Assembly (NCBI GenBank): GCA_002426195.1
Contig: DIOT01000013.1
Coordinates: 82,869-146,868 of the forward strand
DNA from: Bacteroidales bacterium UBA5507
Lineage (GTDB): Bacteria > Bacteroidota > Bacteroidia > Bacteroidales > Lentimicrobiaceae
Reading direction: 5' to 3'
DNA: 64,000 bases
The position numbers were made by a program, and so were the translations under genes. Positions 16,765-26,792 of the stretch are shown piece after piece. The first letter of the stretch is position 1, and each line of letters starts with the position of its first letter. The notes below the pieces were generated by a model. The model was not told the DNA's origin, did not search any database, and was given only the letters and a program-made list of their open reading frames with translations.

Positions 16765-19119
16765 ATGGCAAAGAAAAAGCAAGCTGGTAGTTTCACAATA
16801 AAGCAGTGGATTAAAAAATTCTGGATCGTTTACTTTTCAATACTGGGTTTTGTTATTTTGTTTTTTTTAGCATTGTCAGCGGGACTGTTGGGATTTATGC
16901 CTTCGTTTGAAGAACTTGAGAATCCAAAAAGTAATCTTGCATCGGAGGTTATTTCTGCTGACCAGGAAGTACTGGGAAAGTACTATATAGAAAACCGCTC
17001 CAACATACATTACTCTGATCTTTCACCAAATCTTGTCAATGCTATTATTTCAACTGAAGATTCACGATTCAGGAATCACTCAGGCATAGATGTCAAAGCT
17101 CTTTTCAGGGTTACTTTCGGAATTTTAACCGGTTCAAATAAAGGCGGAGGTAGCACCATCACCCAACAATTGGCAAAGAACCTGTTTCCCCGAAAGGCAA
17201 ATCGTACTTTCATTGAGACTGTGTACATCAAGATGAAAGAGTGGATCACAGCCATAAAACTTGAACGTAATTATACGAAAGAAGAGATTATTGCAATGTA
17301 TTTCAACACTGTAGATTTTGGCAGCAACTCCTTTGGTATAAAATCAGCAGCCAAGACATACTATAATAAATTGCCATCTGAATTAACTGTTGAGGAATCC
17401 GCAATGCTCGTTGGGATGCTTAAGGCTCCCACCTGGTTTAGTCCTGTGAGGAACCCCGAGAGAGCAATGAAGCGAAGGGAAGTTGTTCTTAATCAGATGA
17501 GAAAGCATGATCATCTGACTGAAGAAGAGTACGACTCTCTTAGAGTACTATCTCTAAACATGTCACATTTTCGTTTGCAGGACCATGCTTCGGGTGAAGC
17601 CACCTATTTCAGGGAATATCTGAGAATGATTATGAATGCAAAGGAGCCCAAAAAGAGGAACTATGTCGACATGACGGTGTATAGTCACGATTCTTTGCAG
17701 TGGGAAACAAATCCTTTGTATGGTTGGGTTGAAAAGAATCCAAAGCCGGATGGAACTAAATATAATCTCTATAAAGATGGTCTGAAAATTTACACAACCT
17801 TAAACTCTAAGATGCAGATTTATGCCGAACAAGCGGTGTCAGAACATATGGGTAAAGATTTACAGCCTGCTTTTTTCAAACACTGGAAAGGACGTGAAGG
17901 AGCTCCCTTTGATTTCCCAAAAGATATTGTGAAGGAAGAAGCCAATAAACTGCTTACTGCCAGCATGAAGAGGAGCGACAGGTACATCAGGCTCAGGAAT
18001 GCCGGCGCAAGTGAGGATTCAATTAAAAGATCCTTTAACACTAAAGTACAGATGAAGATCTTTACCTGGCAAGGTGAAAGAGATACAATAATGAGTCCAA
18101 TGGATTCCATTCTTTATTGTAAGTTCTTTCTGCAAGCCGGGCTGATGTCGGTTGAACCACAAACCGGGTTTGTAAGAGCATATGTTGGAGGAATAAACTA
18201 CAAGCATTTTCAGTATGACCATGTAATGCAGGCAAAAAGGCAGGTTGGTTCCACCTTCAAGCCATTTGTATACACTTTAGCGATGCAGGAAGGAGATTTC
18301 TCACCTTGTACAAAAATTGCCAATATCCAGTATAGCATTGACTTACCAGATGGTTCAAAATGGGAACCCCGGAATTCAAGTGATTACAAAGAAGGTCAGA
18401 TGGTTACCCTAAAAGAAGCATTGGCTAACTCGATAAACTGGATATCTGCTTTTCTTATTAAGAGATATTCACCTATGGCAGTGGCATCTATGGCTAGAAA
18501 GATGGGTGTAACAAGCAGGATTGATCCTGTGCCGGCAATTGCTCTTGGAACTCCCGATCTGACTCTATATGAAATGACCGGGGCTATGAATTCATACGCG
18601 GCCAAGGGTGTGTATATTGAACCGATGTTTGTTACCCGTATAGAAGACAAAAATGGTAATGTACTCAGCAGATTCATGCCACGACAGCAGGAAGCAATGA
18701 GCGAGGAGACCGCATATCTTATGCTTCAATTGATGAAAGGTGTTGTTGAAAGTGGAACGGGAGTCAGACTTCGGTATAAATATGGTTTGAGTTATCCTAT
18801 AGCAGGCAAGACAGGAACATCTCAAAGTCATTCGGATGGTTGGTTCATGGGAATTACACCGGAACTTGTTACAGGAGTATGGGTTGGCGGTGAAGACCGT
18901 AGTATCAGATTCAGGAATATTTCTCTGGGACAGGGAGCCAATATGGCATTACCAATCTGGGGGCTTTACATGAAAAAGATATATGAAGACAAGGAGCTGA
19001 ATATTTCTACAAGTGATTTTGAAGCTCCCCTGCTTCCACTGTCGGTAGAGATAGATTGCGGTAAGTATGAAGCACAGCAGAAGAAGAATGTCAGAGGCTA
19101 CGATATTGGGGATTTCTGA
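16765..19119 (+). CDS. Class A penicillin-binding protein (PBP1A-type)
   Basis: A 784-residue bifunctional peptidoglycan synthase. One N-terminal membrane helix covers residues about 20-45. The GT51 glycosyltransferase has its catalytic Glu in STEDSRFRNHSGID and the GGGSTITQQLAKN motif. The transpeptidase has SxxK (GSTFK), SxN (ANSINW) and KTGT (GKTGTSQSHSDGW). It polymerises glycan strands from lipid II and cross-links the stem peptides on the periplasmic side. Position behind gldH and the PSP1 gene is a recurring Bacteroidota order. The C-terminus is a short extension with no extra domain. Confidence 0.95.
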   Translation: MAKKKQAGSFTIKQWIKKFWIVYFSILGFVILFFLALSAGLLGFMPSFEELENPKSNLASEVISADQEVLGKYYIENRSNIHYSDLSPNLVNAIISTEDSRFRNHSGIDVKALFRVTFGILTGSNKGGGSTITQQLAKNLFPRKANRTFIETVYIKMKEWITAIKLERNYTKEEIIAMYFNTVDFGSNSFGIKSAAKTYYNKLPSELTVEESAMLVGMLKAPTWFSPVRNPERAMKRREVVLNQMRKHDHLTEEEYDSLRVLSLNMSHFRLQDHASGEATYFREYLRMIMNAKEPKKRNYVDMTVYSHDSLQWETNPLYGWVEKNPKPDGTKYNLYKDGLKIYTTLNSKMQIYAEQAVSEHMGKDLQPAFFKHWKGREGAPFDFPKDIVKEEANKLLTASMKRSDRYIRLRNAGASEDSIKRSFNTKVQMKIFTWQGERDTIMSPMDSILYCKFFLQAGLMSVEPQTGFVRAYVGGINYKHFQYDHVMQAKRQVGSTFKPFVYTLAMQEGDFSPCTKIANIQYSIDLPDGSKWEPRNSSDYKEGQMVTLKEALANSINWISAFLIKRYSPMAVASMARKMGVTSRIDPVPAIALGTPDLTLYEMTGAMNSYAAKGVYIEPMFVTRIEDKNGNVLSRFMPRQQEAMSEETAYLMLQLMKGVVESGTGVRLRYKYGLSYPIAGKTGTSQSHSDGWFMGITPELVTGVWVGGEDRSIRFRNISLGQGANMALPIWGLYMKKIYEDKELNISTSDFEAPLLPLSVEIDCGKYEAQQKKNVRGYDIGDF

Positions 19120-19147
19120 GAGATTTTTAATCTCTGGTGAACTACAA

Positions 19148-20455
19148 TCACTTAGCCATCTTTCGTTTTACCTGCCATTCTGCATCAAGAGTAAGCATTG
19201 AATCGACACTTATATTTCTGTCTTTGGCCTTCTGCTCTATTGATTTCATCCAATTCTTATCAGTGCGTATATAAGTGATTAGTTCCTTTACTTTTTTGCT
19301 GAATGAATTGTCAGATGATTTACCATTCTTTATCAGGTCATAAGTGTTTTCAATGAACCCCCACCCCAATCCGGGTAATGTAGCTTCTGTACTGATTATG
19401 ATAAATATTTCATGATTATTGATCTCTTCACTAAGATCTATTTCTGAAACATCAAGGGGTTTGGTGTAACTATCGGGATAAATCTGACGATTATAGAACC
19501 AGAAATGTTGATCGGAGAATGCTCTTGCAGGGATTCCCTCATTGAACATACCCCAGTAAAAACTATCAGAAATTACGATTACTGATGGCTTTGTGTCTCC
19601 CTCGTTAGAAATGATTTTGTATTGCGGATAAGCCAACTCTTCCTTTTTTGGAGGAAATAACAGATTCATGCCATCTGCAATATCATAATCACTTTTTTTA
19701 GCTTCTGACACCTCAACATCATTCCAAACAATATCTGCAACTTTAATATTTCTCTCCTTTTCCAGATAACTGAATAATGAATCAACTACCAGACACATTC
19801 CGTAATGACTCCAGTGTATGCCATGTTTAGGATATAACGGATAAGGGGAACTCTCTTTATTTAATTTGAAATAAGTGTTGAAATCAATATGGTTTATTCC
19901 TTTTTCTTTGGCAAGGGTGAGGTATTTATCAAAATTGGTAACCCGATTTTCTTCTGCTTTCCAGTCATCAGGGAAATACTCAGGATAGAATGTCCCTTTC
20001 CCCGCTGCAAAAACCAATAATAGAGATTTGTTGTTCCTTTCAAGATAATCCTGAATCTCTTTCAGTTTGGCCATTCTGTTTTCTATACTGTCGTACCCAA
20101 TATAATCCTGACCGGTATATGCTTTAAGATAGTTCTTTTCGAACAAATAGTTATCTTTCCCAATGATCACATTATTAGCTTTTGCCTTATTAAAAAAGGT
20201 GTAGGCAAGTTGATTATTAAGGCGCACAAAAAAGTTGCGCAAGCCGAAATTATCATTCAGATATTTTTCTTCACCGCTCTGATATTCACCCGAAAACCAT
20301 CTATTGAAAGAGAAATACGATTCCTCTACCTTTTGAACGGCACCTTTAAGAGGCGTTTCTTCAAAAAAATGAAATTTTTTCTGTAGAAGCGGAACCATTA
20401 GAATAAGAATAATGGTAACAGCAACAGCTTTAAGTATTGTGTGGCTCCCTTTCAT
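19148..20455 (-). CDS. AlgJ/AlgX-like SGNH-type acetyltransferase-associated protein
   Basis: A 435-residue protein with one N-terminal membrane anchor (about residues 8-24), otherwise periplasmic. It has features of the AlgJ/AlgX SGNH-hydrolase-like family: the LVFAAGKGTFYPEY segment, the catalytic-type HGIHWSHYGM block and a later VIVISDSFYW nucleophile-like Ser strand. These proteins take an acyl group from an MBOAT partner and pass it to a polysaccharide or other surface glycan. The MBOAT gene lies 2 bases upstream, which strongly supports the pairing. The last 40 residues carry a tail shared with two neighbouring membrane proteins (see findings). The acceptor is unknown. Confidence 0.8.
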   Translation of the reverse strand: MKGSHTILKAVAVTIILILMVPLLQKKFHFFEETPLKGAVQKVEESYFSFNRWFSGEYQSGEEKYLNDNFGLRNFFVRLNNQLAYTFFNKAKANNVIIGKDNYLFEKNYLKAYTGQDYIGYDSIENRMAKLKEIQDYLERNNKSLLLVFAAGKGTFYPEYFPDDWKAEENRVTNFDKYLTLAKEKGINHIDFNTYFKLNKESSPYPLYPKHGIHWSHYGMCLVVDSLFSYLEKERNIKVADIVWNDVEVSEAKKSDYDIADGMNLLFPPKKEELAYPQYKIISNEGDTKPSVIVISDSFYWGMFNEGIPARAFSDQHFWFYNRQIYPDSYTKPLDVSEIDLSEEINNHEIFIIISTEATLPGLGWGFIENTYDLIKNGKSSDNSFSKKVKELITYIRTDKNWMKSIEQKAKDRNISVDSMLTLDAEWQVKRKMAK

Positions 20456-20457
20456 TA

Positions 20458-21879
20458 CTAAAATCTGAAATAAATAAACGGATTAAAACCAAAGGCCGTA
20501 ATTGAACTCACCGACAGAATCAAAAGTATAACTGAAAAACCTGCTATTGCAATGTGCTTTCGCGAAGAATACAAGCCGAAATAGACCTGGTCTTGTATTT
20601 GCTTGCCTTTTTTTGAATAAGCAAAAAATGCGAAAATAAAAGCTATTGCAAGGAATGTATAGAATTCAATATCGAAGCTCAGAGTTTTTGTAAAGTCGAA
20701 GGCAAACATACGTTTTATGAAAATGAATGCCTGTGACAGATCCTCGATTCTGAAAAACACCCATCCAATTATAACTAAAACGAATGTTATTACGGTGCTG
20801 ATAAATTTGCCTGCCCTTGCATACAATTTCAATAAGAAAGCCCTTTCCAGCACCAGGAATATCCCATGATATGCGCCCCAAAAAATGAAATTCCAGGAAG
20901 CTCCGTGCCATAAACCTGAAGCAAGGAACACTAACCAGAGATTAAAGTACAATCTGGTCTGTGAAACCCTGTTACCACCGAGTGGGATATAGAGGTAATT
21001 TTTCATCCATGCGCCCAATGTCATGTGCCAGCGTCTCCAGAATTCCGTTATGCTTTGAGATATGTATGGATTATTGAAGTTTTCAGGAAACCTGAATCCT
21101 ATCATTTTTCCAATACCTATAGCCATATCAGAATATCCTGAGAAATCGAAATAAATCTGAAAAGTATAAGCAAGTATTCCTATCCAGGCTGTAGCAGTAT
21201 CAAGATCCGAAAAGCTCAATGCAAATACAGTATCGGCATGCAGCCCCATTTGATTGGCTATCAGAACCTTTTTGGCCAGTCCTATAATGAATCGGTAAAA
21301 TCCGATAAGGAAATTATCGAGCGTTTCGTTTTGCGACCGGTCGCTGATCTGATCGGCCAGGTCATGATATCGGATAATTGGTCCGGCAATCAGTTTGGGG
21401 AACAAGACAATATAAAGCTGATAATCCCAGAAATTTTTAAGAGGCGCATGTACCCGACGGTACACATCAACAACATATGTTATCGTTTCAAAGGTATAAA
21501 ACGAAATCCCAATAGGTAAAACAAGCTTAGTCCATTGAACATTTGTTGCACCAAAAACCGATAAAACAGCGTTAAAGTTCTCGATGAAAAAATTCGAATA
21601 CTTGAAGTAGAATAAGAGACCCAGGTTCACTGAAACTGATAGTGTGAGCATCAATCTTCGGTGAAGTTGGTTTTTGGTCATTGACATCCATTTAACCAGA
21701 TGAAAATCAAGGAATGTTGTCCCTAATATCACAAAAATGAATTTCGGTGCGCCCCAACTATAAAAGAAAATACTGAAGGCAAGTATTACCAGGTTTTTAT
21801 ATTTCTTATCGATCAGGTGATAAGTAATTAAAAAGGCAGGCAAAAAATAGAGCAGAAAAACAATGCTACTGAATACCAT
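20458..21879 (-). CDS. MBOAT-family O-acyltransferase (AlgI-like)
   Basis: A 473-residue polytopic membrane protein with about ten hydrophobic helices. It has the MBOAT signature: the FWRRWHMTLGAW block and the conserved His in SGLWHGASWNFIFWG. AlgI-like members move acetyl (or another acyl) groups across the inner membrane for O-acylation of exported glycans. The frame is open to an ATG at 21897, but MVFSSIVFLLYFLPAF (ATG 21879) is the normal family N-terminus, so I use that. The downstream AlgJ-like gene supplies the periplasmic half of the reaction. Confidence 0.88.
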   Translation of the reverse strand: MVFSSIVFLLYFLPAFLITYHLIDKKYKNLVILAFSIFFYSWGAPKFIFVILGTTFLDFHLVKWMSMTKNQLHRRLMLTLSVSVNLGLLFYFKYSNFFIENFNAVLSVFGATNVQWTKLVLPIGISFYTFETITYVVDVYRRVHAPLKNFWDYQLYIVLFPKLIAGPIIRYHDLADQISDRSQNETLDNFLIGFYRFIIGLAKKVLIANQMGLHADTVFALSFSDLDTATAWIGILAYTFQIYFDFSGYSDMAIGIGKMIGFRFPENFNNPYISQSITEFWRRWHMTLGAWMKNYLYIPLGGNRVSQTRLYFNLWLVFLASGLWHGASWNFIFWGAYHGIFLVLERAFLLKLYARAGKFISTVITFVLVIIGWVFFRIEDLSQAFIFIKRMFAFDFTKTLSFDIEFYTFLAIAFIFAFFAYSKKGKQIQDQVYFGLYSSRKHIAIAGFSVILLILSVSSITAFGFNPFIYFRF

Positions 21880-21907
21880 GTATATTGAATAGATCAAATA
21901 TTTTGCC

Positions 21908-21915
21908 CAAAATTA
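21908..21915 (-). promoter_or_regulatory. Candidate -7 element for the MBOAT/AlgJ-like pair
   Basis: The minus strand reads TAATTTTG, an exact TAnnTTTG match, 28 bases upstream of the preferred start at 21879. It places the transcription start at about 21901. No clear -33 element. Confidence 0.45.
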
Positions 21916-21972
21916 TTAAAAATTCGTTTCCTTTGTAATTACTGAACTCAAACCTGAACAACTTGCATTAAT

Positions 21973-21980
21973 TACATTTG
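21973..21980 (+). promoter_or_regulatory. -7 element for the 21997-28196 membrane protein operon
   Basis: TACATTTG matches TAnnTTTG exactly, 16 bases before the ATG at 21997. The divergent minus-strand promoter lies about 60 bases away. The -33 position is not obvious. Confidence 0.45.
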
Positions 21981-21996
21981 CATCAAGAGCCCGCTT

Positions 21997-23547
21997 ATGA
22001 AAAATCTATCCTGTTTAACTATCATTTTTTGTTTGATAATAATTTTAGAGATTCATGGAATCAAAGGTTTTTACAAATCAGATGATAGAATTATCGAGAG
22101 TGATGTGCGCCATTACTATGCATGGATTCCTTCGATATTAGTTTACAAAGACATTTCACTCAGCTTTTTGGATATTAATCCCGATAAGAATAAAGATCAC
22201 TTTATTACAGTTGACAGAACCCCCGATGGGAAGTTATACTTTAAGACAACGATGGGAGTTGCTCTGCTGCAGTTACCTTTCATACTTCCTGTTCATTACT
22301 TCCTTGAATTGACCGGCAATGAAGCTGATGGATTCTCTATGCCATATAGAATTGCACTGATAATTGGCAGCCTTTTCTATTATTTTATGGGATTATTTAT
22401 CATAAGGTTCCTTGTTGTAAAAAGGATGAAACTCAGTGACAAGATTTCTGCTTTGACGATTCTGTTAATTGGACTGGGGACTAATATTGTGATATATGTA
22501 GCGAGAGAACCGGCATTAAGTCATGTCTACAGCTTTTTTACAATTGGATTGTTCCTTTTGATTACAGATAAGTTCTATAGAAATCCAAAATGGATTAACG
22601 GTGCTTTAATGGGTATTGTCTTCGGAATAATTACTCTGATCAGACCAATTAATTTAATAGTTGGACTCATTCCGGTTTTATGGGGAGTAACTAATTATTC
22701 AGATATAAAAGGACGGGTACTTTTATTTTGGAAAAAACCCGGTGTTTTATTAATGATAATTCTGGGCTTTATAGTAATCTGGACTCCTCAGTTAATGTAT
22801 AATCTTTATCTGTACGGGAACCTGACATTTCATGGATATGGAACAGGTGATGAAAGATTCTTCTTTAGCAACCCTCAAATTATAAATAATCTTTTCAGTT
22901 ACAGGAAAGGATGGTTCTTATATACACCGGCTATGGTACTGGCAGTTTTAGGATTTATTTCATTATATCGTAACTTTAGATCAATGTTCTGGTCTATACT
23001 GGCAATACTTGTGATTTTGATTTACATAAACTCAAGTTGGTATTCATGGTGGTTTGGTGGAAGTTATGGTCAAAGGGCATACATTGATATTTACGCTTTA
23101 CTTGCACTCCCTATTGCAGCTTTATTAAATTATGGGTTTTCAAAAGGTTTGAAACTTAAAATTCCTATATTGATAATCGTATTCCTGCTTGTTTTTCACA
23201 ATATGTTTCAGGTAGCACAATATATGAACGGAGCTATACATTATATGTCTATGACTAAAGCTGCGTATTGGGATTCTTTTGGTAAATTATATCCATCGAA
23301 CAAATTCAAGGCATATATAGAAGATCCTGACTATGAGCTTGCAAAAAAAGGTATTTATCCTAAACCCAAAAAAAAGATAGAAACAAGACAAGAATGGATT
23401 GAATTTCTTGAAACTGATATCCGGACAAATGAGAAAGCAATGAAATTCTTTTCCGATAAAGCTAAAGAAGCAAATCTTCCATTAGATACTGTTATTAAGC
23501 AAGATGTGATATACATTTATGAGACCAGTTATGCCAATCAGGAGTAA
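21997..23547 (+). CDS. Polytopic membrane protein, GT-C-like
   Basis: A 516-residue protein with about ten membrane helices and a short first periplasmic loop containing ESDVRHYYAWIP. An acidic residue at that place, after the first helix, is where GT-C glycosyltransferases (ArnT/PMT type) keep their catalytic acid. I do not recognise the family firmly. GT-C enzymes use polyprenyl-phosphate sugars on the periplasmic face. The final 42 residues after the last helix (from residue 475) carry the shared IR-x5-M tail. First of four plus-strand genes with overlapping or near-touching ends. Confidence 0.65.
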   Translation: MKNLSCLTIIFCLIIILEIHGIKGFYKSDDRIIESDVRHYYAWIPSILVYKDISLSFLDINPDKNKDHFITVDRTPDGKLYFKTTMGVALLQLPFILPVHYFLELTGNEADGFSMPYRIALIIGSLFYYFMGLFIIRFLVVKRMKLSDKISALTILLIGLGTNIVIYVAREPALSHVYSFFTIGLFLLITDKFYRNPKWINGALMGIVFGIITLIRPINLIVGLIPVLWGVTNYSDIKGRVLLFWKKPGVLLMIILGFIVIWTPQLMYNLYLYGNLTFHGYGTGDERFFFSNPQIINNLFSYRKGWFLYTPAMVLAVLGFISLYRNFRSMFWSILAILVILIYINSSWYSWWFGGSYGQRAYIDIYALLALPIAALLNYGFSKGLKLKIPILIIVFLLVFHNMFQVAQYMNGAIHYMSMTKAAYWDSFGKLYPSNKFKAYIEDPDYELAKKGIYPKPKKKIETRQEWIEFLETDIRTNEKAMKFFSDKAKEANLPLDTVIKQDVIYIYETSYANQE

Positions 23548-25162
23548 AATACTCAATCCTTTTAGAAGAAAAGAGAGGTTATTCACTTTTGCTTTTATTC
23601 TGACTGTTGCCTTATTTGCTGTTCTGTATGGACTAACCTCATTAGTTCCGCATTCTCTATTCAAAACCCATGCTCTGGATCTTGGAATGTTCAACCATGC
23701 TGTTTATTCATACGCTCATCTTAGACCTAATAACTTTACTCTCGACATCTCAGGTGCAGCTATTCCTTATCTGGGAGATCATTTTTCTCCGATAACAATG
23801 CTGTATGCTCCTTTTTATTATTTATTTGGAAGTTATACGTTACTAATTATCCAGACATTTTCCATTTTGTTCGGAGGAATAGGCGTTTATCAATATGCTC
23901 GTTTCAAAAATTACAATAATTGGATCAGTTTACTTTTTATGATCCATTTTCTCATTTTATGGCCAATCTTCTCTGCTTTATCTTTTGATTTTCATAATAA
24001 TGTTGTGGCAGCAATGCTTGTCCCATGGCTTGTACTTTACTTTGAAAAAGGGAACCTTAAATACACTCTTATCTTTTTCGTGCTTATTTTGATTTCAAAA
24101 GAGAATATGTCATTATGGCTCGCATTTATTATTTTAGCACTTCTCTTACGTGAAAAGAATTATTACACCGGATTAAGCAGGAAAACTGCAATAATTCTGG
24201 CCCTGACATCCCTGATTTATTTTGTTGTTGTAGTTAATATCATAATGCCAGCCTATTCCAAGGGTTTAGGAACAAATCAACTAGGCCGGTATGATCATTT
24301 GGGTGGATCTTTTGAAAATATAATTATCGGCTTCTTCAAAAATCCCAGATACTATTTTACTCTCTTATTTGAAGATACGTTCCAGTTGAATGCAACAGGA
24401 GTTAAAAGTGACTTCTGGTTCTCATTCCTTATTGCAGGTGGCTTTGCTGTTATATACAAGCCAAGGTATTTGATAATGATAGCTCCGGTAATATCTCAAA
24501 AAATGTTCTCTGAAAGTCATTCTTTTTGGGGCACCGGTGGTCAATATTCTATTGAAATTGTCCCAATTATAAGTCTTGCCCTGATATCTTTGCTATTAAC
24601 CACCAAAAAGAATTACATGAAGGCAATTATTCTGGTTGCTTTGATCATATTTGGAAGACCGGGATTCAGCGCATTCAGGGCTGAGCATTACAAGTCTGAC
24701 CTGGATATAGTACAATTAAAAGCTGATCTTAAGATAATACCTCCAAAGGCAGTTATTTCTGTTAGTTCTGATCTTTCTCCTCATTTATTCAGGCGAGAAA
24801 AGATCTATCATTACCCAATTATTAAAGATGCTGAATTTATAGTCCTTCTAAAGAACAGAAATCCGTACCCTCTTAGATCAGAAGATTTTGTTAAGAATAT
24901 AGATAAGCTAAAGAAAGATCCTGCATCTACAATTCTCGTTGACAGTCGGGATATGATTATTTTTAAAGTAGTTCCAAATAATAGAACCTCATCCTACGAC
25001 CCGGATTACCTTGAAAAAATAGCTGTTTTTGAAAAGAAGATCAGAGAGTCAGAAAAAATGATGAATGTGATGAAGGAAAAGGCTATCAGACATAATCAAC
25101 CACTCGACACGGTGATTCGTCACGATGCCATTTGGTTATATAACAATCAAAAAAGTAAGTGA
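23519..25162 (+). CDS. DUF2079-like polytopic membrane protein
   Basis: A 547-residue protein with about ten membrane helices. The N-terminal loop HALDLGMFNHAVYSYAH matches the pattern of DUF2079 proteins (LDLGxFxQ), a GT-C-like family of unknown substrate. The region after the last helix (about residue 385 on) is soluble and ends in the shared tail (508-547: IRESEKMM...PLDTVIRHDAIW). The start overlaps the previous gene by 29 bases; an alternative ATG lies at 23531. Translational coupling is likely. Role in surface glycan or lipid modification is inferred from fold and context. Confidence 0.72.
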   Translation: MRPVMPIRSKILNPFRRKERLFTFAFILTVALFAVLYGLTSLVPHSLFKTHALDLGMFNHAVYSYAHLRPNNFTLDISGAAIPYLGDHFSPITMLYAPFYYLFGSYTLLIIQTFSILFGGIGVYQYARFKNYNNWISLLFMIHFLILWPIFSALSFDFHNNVVAAMLVPWLVLYFEKGNLKYTLIFFVLILISKENMSLWLAFIILALLLREKNYYTGLSRKTAIILALTSLIYFVVVVNIIMPAYSKGLGTNQLGRYDHLGGSFENIIIGFFKNPRYYFTLLFEDTFQLNATGVKSDFWFSFLIAGGFAVIYKPRYLIMIAPVISQKMFSESHSFWGTGGQYSIEIVPIISLALISLLLTTKKNYMKAIILVALIIFGRPGFSAFRAEHYKSDLDIVQLKADLKIIPPKAVISVSSDLSPHLFRREKIYHYPIIKDAEFIVLLKNRNPYPLRSEDFVKNIDKLKKDPASTILVDSRDMIIFKVVPNNRTSSYDPDYLEKIAVFEKKIRESEKMMNVMKEKAIRHNQPLDTVIRHDAIWLYNNQKSK

Positions 25163-26784
25163 TAGCCATGTATCTGAATGATAAATCGGGCCTTGTAAGA
25201 AACTTGCTCTTATACACTGCTTTACTGGCCATTCCTGCTTTTCTTATTTTCTCGTCATTAAGAAGAATCGAACAAAGAGAGGATATATGGTATGGTGGGG
25301 GTTATGACCCTGCCTATGCTTATCTGCACAACTCCCTGAATATTGCGACATTAAAACTTCCGGGACATGTGGATCATCCGGGAACACCGATGCAGGTCAT
25401 AGGAGGAATTGTCCTTAGAGTATCATACCTGATAAAGCCTTTTGGAGGTGAAACATTAGCTGATGCTGTAATTCAACAACCTGAATACTATTTGAAAGTT
25501 CTAAACAGGTCGGTTGCATGGTTAAGTGTACTTTTCATTCTTTCGATCGGACTTATTGTTCATCGTTTCACACGAAACATCTGGTATGCTCTGTTAATTC
25601 AATCTACACCATTACTTTCAGCCCTTTTATTATATAATGGATTCCTGAGAATATCGCAGGAGGTTGTCCTTATGATCGCTTCAGTTTCTTTTGGAGTGTT
25701 CTGTCTTTACTGGTATTATAATTCAGCAAAACGAAAGACACACTATTATACTGATGGATTTGGAATAATTACAGGTTTTGGCATTGCTTCAAAAATTATT
25801 TTTCTGCCTCTGATGATTATTCCTTTCGTGCTTTTCAGCACAAGAGAAAACAGATTCAGGTATATTAAAGCAACAATACTCTCATTTATATTCTTCACAA
25901 TACCCATTATACCTGCATACCCGTCGATGGGATGGTGGATAATCAGATTATTTACGCACTCAGGTATTTACGGATCAGGAGCGGCTACAGTGATTGACAC
26001 GTCCTCCTATCTTAATGATCTGAAATCAATGTTTGTGGGAGAGCCTTTCCTGATGTATACATTTCTGGCATCTGCTGTGTTCATCCTGGCACTTTCTATT
26101 CTAAGATTTAAGGGTAGGAAGGAAAACGACGGTGCATTAAGGTTACTTATTGCTGTTATTATCGCCCAGACTGCGGGTTTCTTAATCACTGCCAAACACC
26201 CTAATGTAAATTACCTGTTACCGTATGTTTGCCTTTCGACAAGCAGTATGGTTATTATGATTACCATTCTGTCAGAAAGAATCAGGTTGCATTGGGTGCG
26301 ACAGGTTACAGTGGCAGTAACTGTATCAGGACTGATATTGATTATGGGGTACAGATTCAGGTCACCACTCTCAGGAATGTTTACCATAAACAATAACAGG
26401 CACTTTGAGTATGCATGGCAACTGGCTCTGAATAAAGATGCAGGAATGAAACAGGCAGTTATAGGGGTAAATCCAGGGCCCTCTCCTATTGCAGCACAAT
26501 TCTTTGCCAATGCATACAGCAGAATGCGATATGCCGGTGTATTAGAGAATTATTATCCTGATTACTATATCTTCGATACATATAGCGGTCGATTGGTGAA
26601 CTGGAATAATGAACAAGTTTCATGGAAGGAACTGGCACATCTTTATCAAGGTAACATAAGAATAATTGGGGAAGCAGGCTTTGAATCACAGATTGGTAAA
26701 CATATTGAGACACACTCCAATAACCTTTATATTGAAAGAATCTGGTCGCATAACCATGCTGTTGTGGTATGGGGTGTTAAATAG
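25159..26784 (+). CDS. Polytopic membrane protein, putative GT-C glycosyltransferase
   Basis: A 541-residue protein with about eleven hydrophobic helices. Its first periplasmic loop contains YGGGYDPAYAYL and VDHPGTPMQV, rich in Asp/His like the GT39/ArnT catalytic loop. A soluble end follows the last helix. The GTG at 25159 overlaps the previous stop (GTGA); ATG 25168 is a possible start three codons on. Unlike its two upstream neighbours it does not end in the shared tail. I cannot name a substrate. Confidence 0.65.
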   Translation: MIAMYLNDKSGLVRNLLLYTALLAIPAFLIFSSLRRIEQREDIWYGGGYDPAYAYLHNSLNIATLKLPGHVDHPGTPMQVIGGIVLRVSYLIKPFGGETLADAVIQQPEYYLKVLNRSVAWLSVLFILSIGLIVHRFTRNIWYALLIQSTPLLSALLLYNGFLRISQEVVLMIASVSFGVFCLYWYYNSAKRKTHYYTDGFGIITGFGIASKIIFLPLMIIPFVLFSTRENRFRYIKATILSFIFFTIPIIPAYPSMGWWIIRLFTHSGIYGSGAATVIDTSSYLNDLKSMFVGEPFLMYTFLASAVFILALSILRFKGRKENDGALRLLIAVIIAQTAGFLITAKHPNVNYLLPYVCLSTSSMVIMITILSERIRLHWVRQVTVAVTVSGLILIMGYRFRSPLSGMFTINNNRHFEYAWQLALNKDAGMKQAVIGVNPGPSPIAAQFFANAYSRMRYAGVLENYYPDYYIFDTYSGRLVNWNNEQVSWKELAHLYQGNIRIIGEAGFESQIGKHIETHSNNLYIERIWSHNHAVVVWGVK

Positions 26785-26792
26785 TAAAGCAT

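Noticed and set aside
19119..19135. Inverted repeat AGAGATT-TTT-AATCTCT between PBP1A and the AlgJ-like gene, as a terminator
   Set aside because: The stem is 7 bp with a 3-base loop and no T-run on either strand; possible but unsupported as a terminator.
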